16,533 bases of DNA from CAYRMV01 sp964425255 (GTDB lineage: Bacteria > Bacteroidota > Bacteroidia > Flavobacteriales_D > Crocinitomicaceae). Where the stretch lies: the NCBI GenBank assembly GCA_964425255.1, contig CAYRMV010000075.1:1-16533 (forward strand), written 5' to 3'. The position numbers and the translations under genes were made by a program. Under the pieces are notes generated by a model, which saw nothing but the letters and a program-made list of their open reading frames with translations, did not search any database and had not been told where the DNA came from. Shown here in pieces: positions 1 through 5,731 of this stretch. How positions within the stretch are numbered: position 1 is the first letter of the stretch; each line of letters begins with the position of its first letter.

Positions 1-16
1 AAACTGATTTATTTTA

Positions 17-34
17 CTGATTTTCAGGTGCTTA
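17..34. repeat. 18-base direct repeat, copy 1
   Basis: CTGATTTTCAGGTGCTTA. It matches 647-664 at 16 of 18 positions, in the same orientation. The first 11 bases are a small palindrome (CTGA-ttt-TCAG). Both copies lie downstream of a minus-strand small-protein gene, here 16 bases past the stop of the 84-aa ORF. The role is unknown; it could be a cassette boundary, a recombination scar or a small dispersed repeat. Confidence 0.5.
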
Positions 35-49
35 ATTTTTTGTCATGTA

Positions 50-304
50 CTAAGACACTTTAATATAAATACTATTTGATTTACTTATGTAGCATAAATC
101 ACCTATTAATTTTCGAATCGCAGTTTCTTTTCTTTCTTTTTTACCTCCATCCAATAATAGAATCATTTTATACTCTCCAAAATGAAAATTATCTTCTATT
201 TTAGATTGTCTTATTAAAAAAGTCAAAGTATCTGTTTGTGAAAGTAACTTTGAATGAATAGCGCAAAACGCTATTGTAAGAATTAAAAAAAATCTTACTC
301 CCAT
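50..304 (-). CDS. Small exported protein of unknown function (84 aa)
   Basis: I do not recognise this family. The N-terminus (MGVRFFLILTIAFCAIHSK, then LLSQ) looks like a Sec signal peptide, with cleavage probably near residues 18-23, so the mature product would be a periplasmic or secreted polypeptide of about 60 residues. The mature part is rich in Lys, Ile and Leu and has no cysteine pair except single Cys residues. It starts at ATG (302-304) and ends at TAG (50-52). There is no Shine-Dalgarno site, as is usual in Bacteroidota. Seven bases upstream is the stop codon of a broken secreted gene (312-484), so the two may once have been a tandem pair. The short length and decayed neighbourhood leave open that this is itself a fragment. 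Confidence 0.5.
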   Translation of the reverse strand: MGVRFFLILTIAFCAIHSKLLSQTDTLTFLIRQSKIEDNFHFGEYKMILLLDGGKKERKETAIRKLIGDLCYISKSNSIYIKVS

Positions 305-311
305 TTGATAT

Positions 312-484
312 TTATTTTACTAATTCGGTATTGAATTTATATTTTGTAAATGTAATTGAAAATACTGTTTCATAGTCAGTTGGAGGAGTAAATTTATCTC
401 CTGTGTTTATCTGTTTTATTATATCTTTGTGATGTTACTGTTACCGATTAATGCGATAAAAAATAACAATGAAAAAATTCTCAT
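312..484 (-). pseudogene. Frameshifted small secreted protein gene
   Basis: On the minus strand an ATG at 484 opens a 21-codon reading frame, MRIFSLLFFIALIGNSN plus four residues, which is a convincing signal peptide but stops at TAA 419-421. An overlapping frame, open from about 434 to the TAA at 312-314, reads like ordinary protein (for example KQINTGDKFTPPTDYETVF, ending in KFNTELVK). Joining the frames with one indel between about 419 and 434 would give a secreted polypeptide of roughly 55 residues. Each frame alone is too short for an ORF caller. The break could be real decay or a sequencing or assembly error in a homopolymer-rich stretch. I do not recognise a family. Confidence 0.45.
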
Positions 485-713
485 AAAACCAAATTTACAT
501 TATTTATTAATTTCCACATATTTACTCAACTACTTGTAATCCAGATGTTTCATAAACTTCAATCCTTGCTATTTTGTTGTGAGTCGCAATGATTTGTGTG
601 ATAAAAATAGCAGAAATTTTGATCGGCGACTTGGTGATTTTTTCTTCTGATTATCAGGTGTTTAGCCTCTTGATTTTCCAATAATAAGATTTTGGGAACA
701 CTACCAGCCTAAA
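485..713. other. Gene-free AT-rich stretch with a weak coding-like remnant
   Basis: No complete gene is visible. On the minus strand, roughly 652 down to the TAA at 522-524, one frame without any ATG stays open for about 43 codons and ends in KIARIEVYETSGLQVVE. That looks like a beta-strand block and resembles part of a type A T9SS C-terminal domain, but the rest of such a domain is not there. The stretch also holds repeat copy 2. It is probably degraded coding sequence, but the evidence is thin. Confidence 0.25.
647..664. repeat. 18-base direct repeat, copy 2
   Basis: CTGATTATCAGGTGTTTA, 16 of 18 identical to 17-34 and in the same orientation. Its first 11 bases form the perfect palindrome CTGATtATCAG. 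It lies 50 bases past the stop of the 183-aa lipoprotein gene, so each copy follows a minus-strand small gene. The segment between the copies is 630 bases from start to start. Confidence 0.5.
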
Positions 714-1265
714 TTACTTTTTTGAAACATTACCAACTTTAATCAGTTTCCACTTGTCTCCATTCAATTTTTCAACCTCAATTATTCTCATTCCATGTAA
801 AACGAAGCTCTTGATTGCATAAGACGAATCAACTCCTAAACGTTGGGGGAAATCCGCAAATATCCGTTCTTCATTCTGTTCGATCCTTCGCTTTATTGTT
901 GAATCCAAGTCGAATGATACTTTACCATTGTTAACGCCAATATAAAGATATGTTGTGTCACTTTCAGGATAATAGCTAAAAGAATATAAAAAAGAAAAAC
1001 CTTGACCAGTCTTAGCACTGTAGTACATTTCAAAATTCGGGTTACATATCGGGTTTGCCATAGGATTCAATCTGGAAGCTTGCGTATAATTTCCGTCAGA
1101 ATAAAGAGTTATCGTATCTACGCCGTTAGTATATTCTAATTGATTCTCGTAGTATAAACTATCAAAAGGCAATCTTGAAGTATTAAATGCTTCGCAGTAT
1201 TCACCGTTCCTATAACAAGAGGTGATCAAACAAATGGTGAAGCAATAGTTTAAAAAGTGTTTCAT
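714..1265 (-). CDS. Putative lipoprotein of unknown function (183 aa)
   Basis: The N-terminus MKHFLNYCFTICLITSC carries a signal peptide ending in a lipobox (LITSC, lipidated Cys17), so the product is expected to be membrane-anchored and probably periplasm- or surface-facing. The mature part is about 166 residues, polar, with many Tyr, Asn and Ser and no recognised domain. It includes the strand-like segments DTTYLYIGVNNGKVSF near residues 102-117 and VLHGMRIIEVEKL near residues 154-166. The start is ATG at 1263-1265. A 57-aa ORF (1279-1452) ends 13 bases upstream, so the two could be co-transcribed. Small lipoproteins beside broken genes are common as immunity or stress proteins in Bacteroidota, but nothing in this sequence proves that role. 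Confidence 0.65.
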   Translation of the reverse strand: MKHFLNYCFTICLITSCYRNGEYCEAFNTSRLPFDSLYYENQLEYTNGVDTITLYSDGNYTQASRLNPMANPICNPNFEMYYSAKTGQGFSFLYSFSYYPESDTTYLYIGVNNGKVSFDLDSTIKRRIEQNEERIFADFPQRLGVDSSYAIKSFVLHGMRIIEVEKLNGDKWKLIKVGNVSKK

Positions 1266-1278
1266 TTGAAGCTATATT

Positions 1279-1452
1279 TTATTTTGTAGAAGATTTTTCA
1301 GATTTGTGTTCTTTGACTGCTTTCTTTAGTAATGGTAACCAAACGTTTACATTCTTTGTGAGCCAACCATTATGATTCGATTCCACTGGAAAATTATTCT
1401 TATCAAGGAGGTCTTTTTCTTTCGGTACTTGATCTTCATAAAATATGTACAT
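1279..1452 (-). CDS. Small hypothetical protein (57 aa)
   Basis: ATG at 1450-1452 to TAA at 1279-1281, beginning MYIFYEDQVPKEK. The middle contains NHNGWLTKNVNVWLPLL and the end is very basic (KKAVKEHKSEKSSTK). There is no signal peptide. The composition looks like real protein rather than a shadow frame: two Trp, balanced charges, no low complexity. An in-frame TAA stands directly before the ATG, so the ORF cannot extend further. It lies between a minus-strand terminator (1475-1497) and the lipoprotein gene 13 bases downstream. It may be a genuine small gene in a two-gene unit, or the surviving C-terminal end of a larger protein whose front was lost. I do not recognise a family. Confidence 0.35.
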   Translation of the reverse strand: MYIFYEDQVPKEKDLLDKNNFPVESNHNGWLTKNVNVWLPLLKKAVKEHKSEKSSTK

Positions 1453-1474
1453 TTATAACGTTAAGCAAGAGGAT

Positions 1475-1497
1475 AAAAAAAGGGTCCAAAGAACCCT
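1475..1497 (-). terminator. Rho-independent terminator (minus strand)
   Basis: Read on the minus strand, AGGGTTC-TTT-GGACCCT forms a seven-pair stem with one G-U pair (1481-1497), followed directly by six T residues (1475-1480). The T-run is on the minus-strand side only. It would stop transcription entering from 1506 and above, and it separates that region from the 57-aa ORF. Confidence 0.6.
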
Positions 1498-1505
1498 AAC
1501 ATCTT

Positions 1506-1691
1506 TTACTTGATTACGTTTCTACGAAAGAAAGAGGCTTGAACAAGTCTATATGATATAAAAGTATAAAATATTTTGGATATTGCGAAACACATGAGAA
1601 AAGATTTAAGATACACCTTTTTATCGAGACCAAGATACAACCGATATTTGATTGGTACTTCACGGCATTTAACGAATTCAAAAACAAACAA
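1506..1691 (-). CDS. Doubtful small ORF (61 aa)
   Basis: ATG at 1689-1691, stop at 1506-1508, and a terminator nine bases after the stop, which is the main argument that it is a gene. The predicted protein (MFVFEFVKCREVPIKYR...) is basic and rich in Phe, Tyr, Leu and Lys. It has a hydrophobic middle but no recognisable signal or domain. The opposite strand of the same DNA carries a more protein-like frame (see 1549-1822), so at most one of the two is real. I lean slightly against this one. Confidence 0.22.
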   Translation of the reverse strand: MFVFEFVKCREVPIKYRLYLGLDKKVYLKSFLMCFAISKIFYTFISYRLVQASFFRRNVIK

Positions 1692-1822
1692 ACTGATTTA
1701 CTTTATGCTGCGACTTACTATTTACCATTTTTAGATGATGTTCTATGAAAATATTGTGTTGCATGAGAGACAAAAAGGCCATTCCGATATTTGAAGATAA
1801 TAAATTTGAATTCGAAATATAA
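1549..1822 (+). pseudogene. Possible plus-strand gene remnant with two frameshifts
   Basis: From about 1549 a plus-strand frame without any start codon stays open to the TGA just past 1740. It includes IQPIFDWYFTAFNEFKNKQ and LLYAATYYLPFLDDVL. A second frame continues with FYENIVLHERQKGHSDI. A third frame ends in PIFEDNKFEFEI with TAA at 1820-1822. The three pieces follow one another with little overlap, as expected for one gene broken by two indels. There is no upstream start, so it would also be truncated at the 5' end. I do not recognise the family, and the call rests only on how protein-like the frames look. Confidence 0.28.
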
Positions 1823-1887
1823 TTTATATTCTTTCAACTTTAAATGGACAGTGTATCGAAAGAACAAAAATTTAAACCTATGTTGAA

Positions 1888-2151
1888 CTAATATTTTTCA
1901 ACTTTTAACGTGTCAAGATTTGTAAAAATTACATCGCCTAAGACTAAAGAATCAATTAGAGAATCATCTTTTATTAATTTAAACTCTAATTTTTTGTCAA
2001 GTCCAAATCCAATTTTAGAATAATAGTCAGCAGATTTTTCACTTTCTAAGATTTCGTTTGATTTTATAGCATATTTTATCGTTTGAATGCTGTAATATGC
2101 TAACACTCCAAATAAGGTCAAAAACAGAAATATGCGATGAATTTGCTTCAT
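1888..2151 (-). CDS. Small membrane-anchored protein (87 aa)
   Basis: ATG at 2149-2151 to TAG at 1888-1890. Residues 1-30 (MKQIHRIFLFLTLFGVLAYYS and onward) form one hydrophobic helix with no lipobox and no clear cleavage site, so this is probably a single-pass anchored protein with a short polar tail of about 57 residues. The tail (for example KLEFKLIKDDSLIDSLVLGD) is acidic and Leu/Ile-rich; no domain is recognised. A TACTTTTG element lies five bases upstream of the ATG (2156-2163) and resembles the Bacteroidota -7 box, but it would imply a nearly leaderless mRNA and may be chance. The gene stands alone, separated from the glycosyltransferase gene by the terminator at 2224-2258. Confidence 0.5.
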   Translation of the reverse strand: MKQIHRIFLFLTLFGVLAYYSIQTIKYAIKSNEILESEKSADYYSKIGFGLDKKLEFKLIKDDSLIDSLVLGDVIFTNLDTLKVEKY

Positions 2152-2223
2152 AACTCAAAAGTAATGTTTTTAAGTTAAATTGTTATACTCTTTCAACTAT
2201 CAATTCCTTTTACAAAATCATAA

Positions 2224-2258
2224 CAAAAAAAGGATGCCCGAAATAAATCGAACATCCT
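2224..2258 (-). terminator. Terminator behind the GT2 glycosyltransferase gene
   Basis: On the minus strand, bases 2258 to 2231 form an 11-pair stem (outer AGGATG with CATCCT, inner TTCGA with TCGGG including two G-U pairs) around a six-base loop, followed by seven T residues (2224-2230). The G-U pairs become C-A mismatches on the other strand, so it works only for minus-strand RNA. It lies about 90 bases past the stop of the glycosyltransferase gene. Confidence 0.75.
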
Positions 2259-2270
2259 CCTGGGTTTTAT

Positions 2271-2300
2271 ACCGTAGAAATTTCAAAAATACACTACGGT
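2271..2300. repeat. Seven-base inverted repeat in the GT2 3' untranslated region
   Basis: ACCGTAG (2271-2277) and CTACGGT (2294-2300) are perfect complements around a 16-base spacer, with five T residues following on the plus strand (2301-2305). No plus-strand gene precedes it. In the minus-strand transcript it would form a second hairpin between the glycosyltransferase stop and its terminator, so it may be a 3'-end stability element or a weak plus-strand terminator. Confidence 0.4.
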
Positions 2301-2346
2301 TTTTGCATAGAAAACTATAAAAATGAACGCATTAAACCCGAAAACC

Positions 2347-3783
2347 TTAAGATAACCCGCGTGTCAACCATCCTCGATGATGCGCTGTTGCTATCGCATA
2401 CGGTGTGATCCAAAACAAACCAAAGGCATATAAAATTCCATACGAGTAAGCCCAAAATGCTTCTGAAACTTTGTATCGTTTTGCATAAAACAATACTGGT
2501 ATGGATGATAAAACCAATATACTCACCAAAGTCGAACTAATAAACAGCAAAGGATGTGTTAAGATAAATGCAAGCATGAAAATGACTACGGGATATGCCA
2601 TAATTAATTTAATCCACTGATTGACAAAAAGTAAACGTGTCCCCGCTTTTGATTCTTGTCGGAAATCGGAAAATACAAACTTGGCCATCATGATGTTTTC
2701 ACGTACATTGCTTCTTCCCCATCGGATAAACATTTTGTACAAGCCTTTGTATTTTTCGGGAACGTTTGTCAAAACATAGGCATTTTGTTGAAATTTAACT
2801 TCATATCCCTGCTTCAAAATCATGTTTGTCATCGCTCGATCTTCTCCTATGTCAGATGGTTGCCCCATGAATGTTTGGTGAATCCAATCTTGCAAACAAG
2901 CAAAAACAGCTTTACTTCGGTAAGCAGAAAGCGCACCTGGCGTACATAAAACCGAACCAAACTCACTTTCAGCTGAGCGAATAAATTCAAAACTGAAAAC
3001 AAAACTCACATTCAACATTTTAGGAATCAAAGCCTTTTTATTGTTCAACACTTGAACATTTCCTGCAACCGCACCGCATTTTTCATTGCGAACAAATGGA
3101 CTAATCATGTTTCGAAGTGTATCTTCTTTCACAATCGAATCACTATCTACCGTCACGAAAACTTCCCCCGTTCCGAGATTAAATCCGCGGTACAAAGCGT
3201 GTCTTTTCCCCATGTTTTTGGGTTGCTGAAAAATAGAAACACGATCACCCAATTCCACTTTGGCTTTTTTCATCCAAAACCACGTATCGTCTTGACTTCC
3301 ATCGTCGATTGCTAAAAGTTGCATTTTTTCAACTGGGTAATCACTTGCTGCTAAACTCATTAGTGTATCATACACTTGTCTCCCTTCGTTGTAAGCAGGA
3401 ACAATCACTGTACAAGTCAACAGTTCTTCATCCGAAACAGATTCGATTGGTTTGTAACGGAAATACAAAAATACGGTAAGAAGAAAATAACCAATTTTGA
3501 AGACCAATAAGCCGAGGGTCAAAACCAACAATGCAGGACCAAGAAATGAATTCATTCTGGCTTGATTTAATTCATCAAAATAAGGTTGAAATTCATATAC
3601 AAAAAAACTAGCTCCTGCTAAGAGAATAAATGTACCTACTAAAACAACAAAAGCTTTCGGATTTTGATTGAATTTGGATTGAAAAACAGCAAATAAGCTC
3701 CGCTTTTCTTCTCTTTTAATTGGATTTACTTGAATAAAATCGACTTTATCTTGTCTTTCCTGTTTGAATTGTGTTGCTTCCAT
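2347..3783 (-). CDS. Membrane-bound processive-type glycosyltransferase, family 2 (478 aa)
   Basis: This is an inner-membrane polysaccharide synthase of the GT2 family (hyaluronan synthase/NodC/PgaC-like). It would transfer sugars from a nucleotide-sugar donor to a growing chain. Two N-terminal helices (about residues 44-64 and 83-108) precede the cytoplasmic catalytic domain (about 120-385), and three C-terminal helices follow (about 390-463). Catalytic signatures are visible in order: VIVPAYNEG (127-134), IDDGS (159-163), the DxD in TVDSDS (Asp213, Asp215), GED (313-315) and IRWGRSN (353-359). The last corresponds to QxxRW, with Met351 where Gln usually stands. The gene is monocistronic, with a terminator behind it and an unusual dyad region in front. 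The sugar and polymer cannot be told from sequence. The family assignment is secure; the processive character is inferred from the RW motif and the topology. Confidence 0.9.
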   Translation of the reverse strand: MEATQFKQERQDKVDFIQVNPIKREEKRSLFAVFQSKFNQNPKAFVVLVGTFILLAGASFFVYEFQPYFDELNQARMNSFLGPALLVLTLGLLVFKIGYFLLTVFLYFRYKPIESVSDEELLTCTVIVPAYNEGRQVYDTLMSLAASDYPVEKMQLLAIDDGSQDDTWFWMKKAKVELGDRVSIFQQPKNMGKRHALYRGFNLGTGEVFVTVDSDSIVKEDTLRNMISPFVRNEKCGAVAGNVQVLNNKKALIPKMLNVSFVFSFEFIRSAESEFGSVLCTPGALSAYRSKAVFACLQDWIHQTFMGQPSDIGEDRAMTNMILKQGYEVKFQQNAYVLTNVPEKYKGLYKMFIRWGRSNVRENIMMAKFVFSDFRQESKAGTRLLFVNQWIKLIMAYPVVIFMLAFILTHPLLFISSTLVSILVLSSIPVLFYAKRYKVSEAFWAYSYGILYAFGLFWITPYAIATAHHRGWLTRGLS

Positions 3784-3811
3784 ATTGTTTCAAATTGCGT
3801 GAGATTCATTT

Positions 3812-3872
3812 GAATTCTATCGGATTTTGAAACCACCTTGTCCGATAATTTTCAAAATCCTGATTCGAATTC
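3812..3872. repeat. Nested and competing inverted repeats upstream of the GT2 gene
   Basis: GGATTTTGAAA (3822-3832) and TTTCAAAATCC (3850-3860) are a perfect 11-base inverted repeat with a 17-base spacer. TATCGGA (3818-3824) and TCCGATA (3841-3847) are a perfect 7-base inverted repeat whose left arm shares three bases with the first, so the two hairpins exclude each other. GAATTC occurs on both flanks (3812-3817 and 3867-3872). The block lies 29-89 bases before the ATG of the minus-strand glycosyltransferase, where a leader RNA or an operator would be. Confidence 0.5.
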
Positions 3873-3988
3873 TGAAAGTACTTTTCAAACAAAGAACCAA
3901 AAAAGGAAACAAATAATAATCAACAAGTTAACAACATGAAAAAACAAAAAATTGTGGATAAAATCTACACTTTGAGGTGAGTCCCAAA

Positions 3989-5158
3989 TCAAAAACTCCA
4001 AACTCCACCCAACGTTCCTACTAAATACCAAGGACTAACTTTGCCAAATTCCGCCTTTTGACTATCCCAAAACACGATGCGAGCTTGCGGTTGAAGTTGA
4101 AGTGAGAATCGGTTCGAAAGCGCATAACGAACAGAAGATTGAACCAAAAAGTCGGTTCTCCAAGTGGAATAATCAATCGGTTGATGTTTGTTGAAACCGT
4201 ATCCCATCCCAATTCCTGTTCCGACATCCCACCGCCATTTCGAAGTTAAATTAAATGAATAATCAACCAAGAGAGGCACTTGGATGAGATGCATTTCAGC
4301 TTGGAATTTTTTCGTTTCCAACAGTTGTGTGTAAAATCGTTGGTACGAAATCCCCGAACTAAATCGAAAACGGGATTTTGTTGTGTAAGAAATCAATCCA
4401 GAAATGGTAGTTTGCACGTTTCGGTAACTTTTAATTTCAGCTGGATTCTCAATCACAATCGGATAAGTGCCATTCGTAATGGTTCCTTGATTTTCAGTCA
4501 ACGCATCAAAATAGTTACTTGGAATCATCATCTCCTCTCTACCAGTTGTAGCACCTCCAACCAATAATTGCATTTCCCAATGACGATATGGAAGAGGTGT
4601 TATTTGTTTGATCTGTTTCATGGAAAATTCGGGTATAAGGTTGAATTCCGTGTTGCGAATTGGTTCAACTGTGAGTAAATTCAAATGAGCTTGATCCGTT
4701 TGAATTTCTTGATTATTTTGAACAAGTTGTTTTTCAAAATCGCTTTTAAGCGCATCCTTTACCTCATCAGATTGTTTATCGATTTTCGTAGAATAAATCC
4801 TTTTAAACCTTGGATTTGAATTTGTTGAAATTGTTGAAGAATATGCCGTCCTATTTGTATCTACATGCAATCGGTTTTCACTCGATTTGGAAACATGTGC
4901 GTTTTTAGTTTTGTGATTTTCTTTTTGTTTTGCATGAAAAATTGTTTTTTGCGAATTGGATTGTTCTGAATTATTCGACGAATTTGTCCAAATAAAAAGA
5001 CCAAAAATCAAAGTTGCAGCTAATCCTGCCCACCACCAAATGAAGCCTCTTCGTCGTTTTTTTTCATCTAATAAACGCTCGATATTTTCCCAAACTTGTG
5101 GGCTTGGGTCAGCTTTAAACCCTTCGAATTTATTTCCCAACGAATTATTCTCTTGCAT
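3989..5158 (-). CDS. Anti-sigma-like transmembrane protein with C-terminal outer-membrane barrel (389 aa)
   Basis: Probably the partner and regulator of the ECF sigma factor encoded just upstream, whose gene overlaps it by 14 bases. The cytoplasmic N-terminus (1-37) contains FKADPSPQVWENIERLLDEKK, the short helix motif typical of Bacteroidota proteins encoded after ECF sigma genes. One helix follows (about 39-57, WWWAGLAATLIFGLFIW), flanked by KKRRR. Then comes a polar Ser/Asn/Lys/Gln-rich linker (about 58-190). The C-terminal part, about 195 residues, has alternating aromatic strands (e.g. GISYQRFYTQLL, WRWDVGTGIGMGYGF, FSLQLQPQARIVFW) and ends in GGVWSF, with the terminal Phe typical of outer-membrane barrels. 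If the parts behave as they look, one chain spans from the cytoplasm through both membranes. The role is inferred from context; the barrel is called from pattern only. Confidence 0.7.
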   Translation of the reverse strand: MQENNSLGNKFEGFKADPSPQVWENIERLLDEKKRRRGFIWWWAGLAATLIFGLFIWTNSSNNSEQSNSQKTIFHAKQKENHKTKNAHVSKSSENRLHVDTNRTAYSSTISTNSNPRFKRIYSTKIDKQSDEVKDALKSDFEKQLVQNNQEIQTDQAHLNLLTVEPIRNTEFNLIPEFSMKQIKQITPLPYRHWEMQLLVGGATTGREEMMIPSNYFDALTENQGTITNGTYPIVIENPAEIKSYRNVQTTISGLISYTTKSRFRFSSGISYQRFYTQLLETKKFQAEMHLIQVPLLVDYSFNLTSKWRWDVGTGIGMGYGFNKHQPIDYSTWRTDFLVQSSVRYALSNRFSLQLQPQARIVFWDSQKAEFGKVSPWYLVGTLGGVWSF

Positions 5159-5696
5159 ACTTCAAACGTTTCCATTCTACTTGCGACTCTTCTTCAATCA
5201 TTTTGCGCAAGAGCCATCGCGCACGGCTGTATTGCGATTTGGATGTACCTTCCGAAATCGACAACATTTTGGCAATTTCCACATGCGTATATCCTTCAAT
5301 CGCATACAAATTAAAAACAGTTCTAAACCCAAGGGGTAAAAGCTGAATTTTATGTAATAAATCATCCAAAGCCATTCGATGTAAGGTTTCATCGAGTGCT
5401 TCGTCTTGGCTTTTTTCTAACGAAATCTGGGTCAAATGCACCTGGATTCGTTTGTTTTTGCGATACATTTCAAGACAAACAAAAACGGCAATTTTCCGCA
5501 GCCAAGCCCCTAGTTCGCCTCGTCCTTCGTATTGCTCCAAACTCCGAAAAGCACGAATAAACGTTTCTTGAACCAAATCATCCGCTTCGGTGTCACAGCT
5601 GGCATAGCGCAAGCAAACCCCTTTCAAAAAGGAGGCAAATCGGTCATAAAATTCTTTTTGCGCTTCTCTTTCCTGTTCGATGCAAGCACTGACCAA
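5145..5696 (-). CDS. ECF-type RNA polymerase sigma factor
   Basis: Binds core RNA polymerase to redirect transcription, normally when its anti-sigma partner releases it. Region 2 lies around residues 15-80 of this frame (DDLVQETFIRAFRSLEQY, then GAWLRKIAVFVCLEMYRK). Region 4 lies around 108-165 (LPLGFRTVFNLYAIEGYTH, then EIAKMLSISEGTSKSQYSRAR, with the helix-turn-helix). It is the third gene of a four-gene operon and overlaps the anti-sigma-like gene by 14 bases. The start given is TTG (5694-5696), because there is no ATG nearby. The frame is open upstream and encodes AKAKLYTESQLVSAC, which looks like a normal ECF N-terminus, back to an ATC codon at 5730-5732 that overlaps the preceding gene's TAA as TAATC. 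The true start may be that codon, giving 195 residues. Confidence 0.85.
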   Translation of the reverse strand: MVSACIEQEREAQKEFYDRFASFLKGVCLRYASCDTEADDLVQETFIRAFRSLEQYEGRGELGAWLRKIAVFVCLEMYRKNKRIQVHLTQISLEKSQDEALDETLHRMALDDLLHKIQLLPLGFRTVFNLYAIEGYTHVEIAKMLSISEGTSKSQYSRARWLLRKMIEEESQVEWKRLKYARE

Positions 5697-5731
5697 CTGT
5701 GATTCCGTATATAATTTTGCCTTTGCGATGA

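Noticed and set aside
522..652. Remnant of a type A T9SS C-terminal domain (IARIEVYETSGLQVVE)
   Set aside because: Only one strand-like block fits, there is no start codon, and the usual YPNP-type segment before it is missing. Recorded only as a weak coding-like stretch.
1453..1500. Integron attC-like site: GTTAGGG and GCTTAAC on the minus strand about 46 bases apart, next to small orphan genes
   Set aside because: The outer motifs pair only partly (GTTAGGG versus the expected GTTAAGC), the inner boxes are not visible, the rest is explained by the terminator at 1475-1497, and no integrase or second site is present.
2271..2305. Plus-strand terminator (seven-pair stem followed by five T)
   Set aside because: The loop is 16 bases and no plus-strand gene leads into it, so it is listed as an inverted repeat rather than a terminator.
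4956..5339. 127-aa plus-strand ORF under the sigma and anti-sigma genes
   Set aside because: It is antisense to two genes with clear family motifs and its translation has no recognisable protein character.
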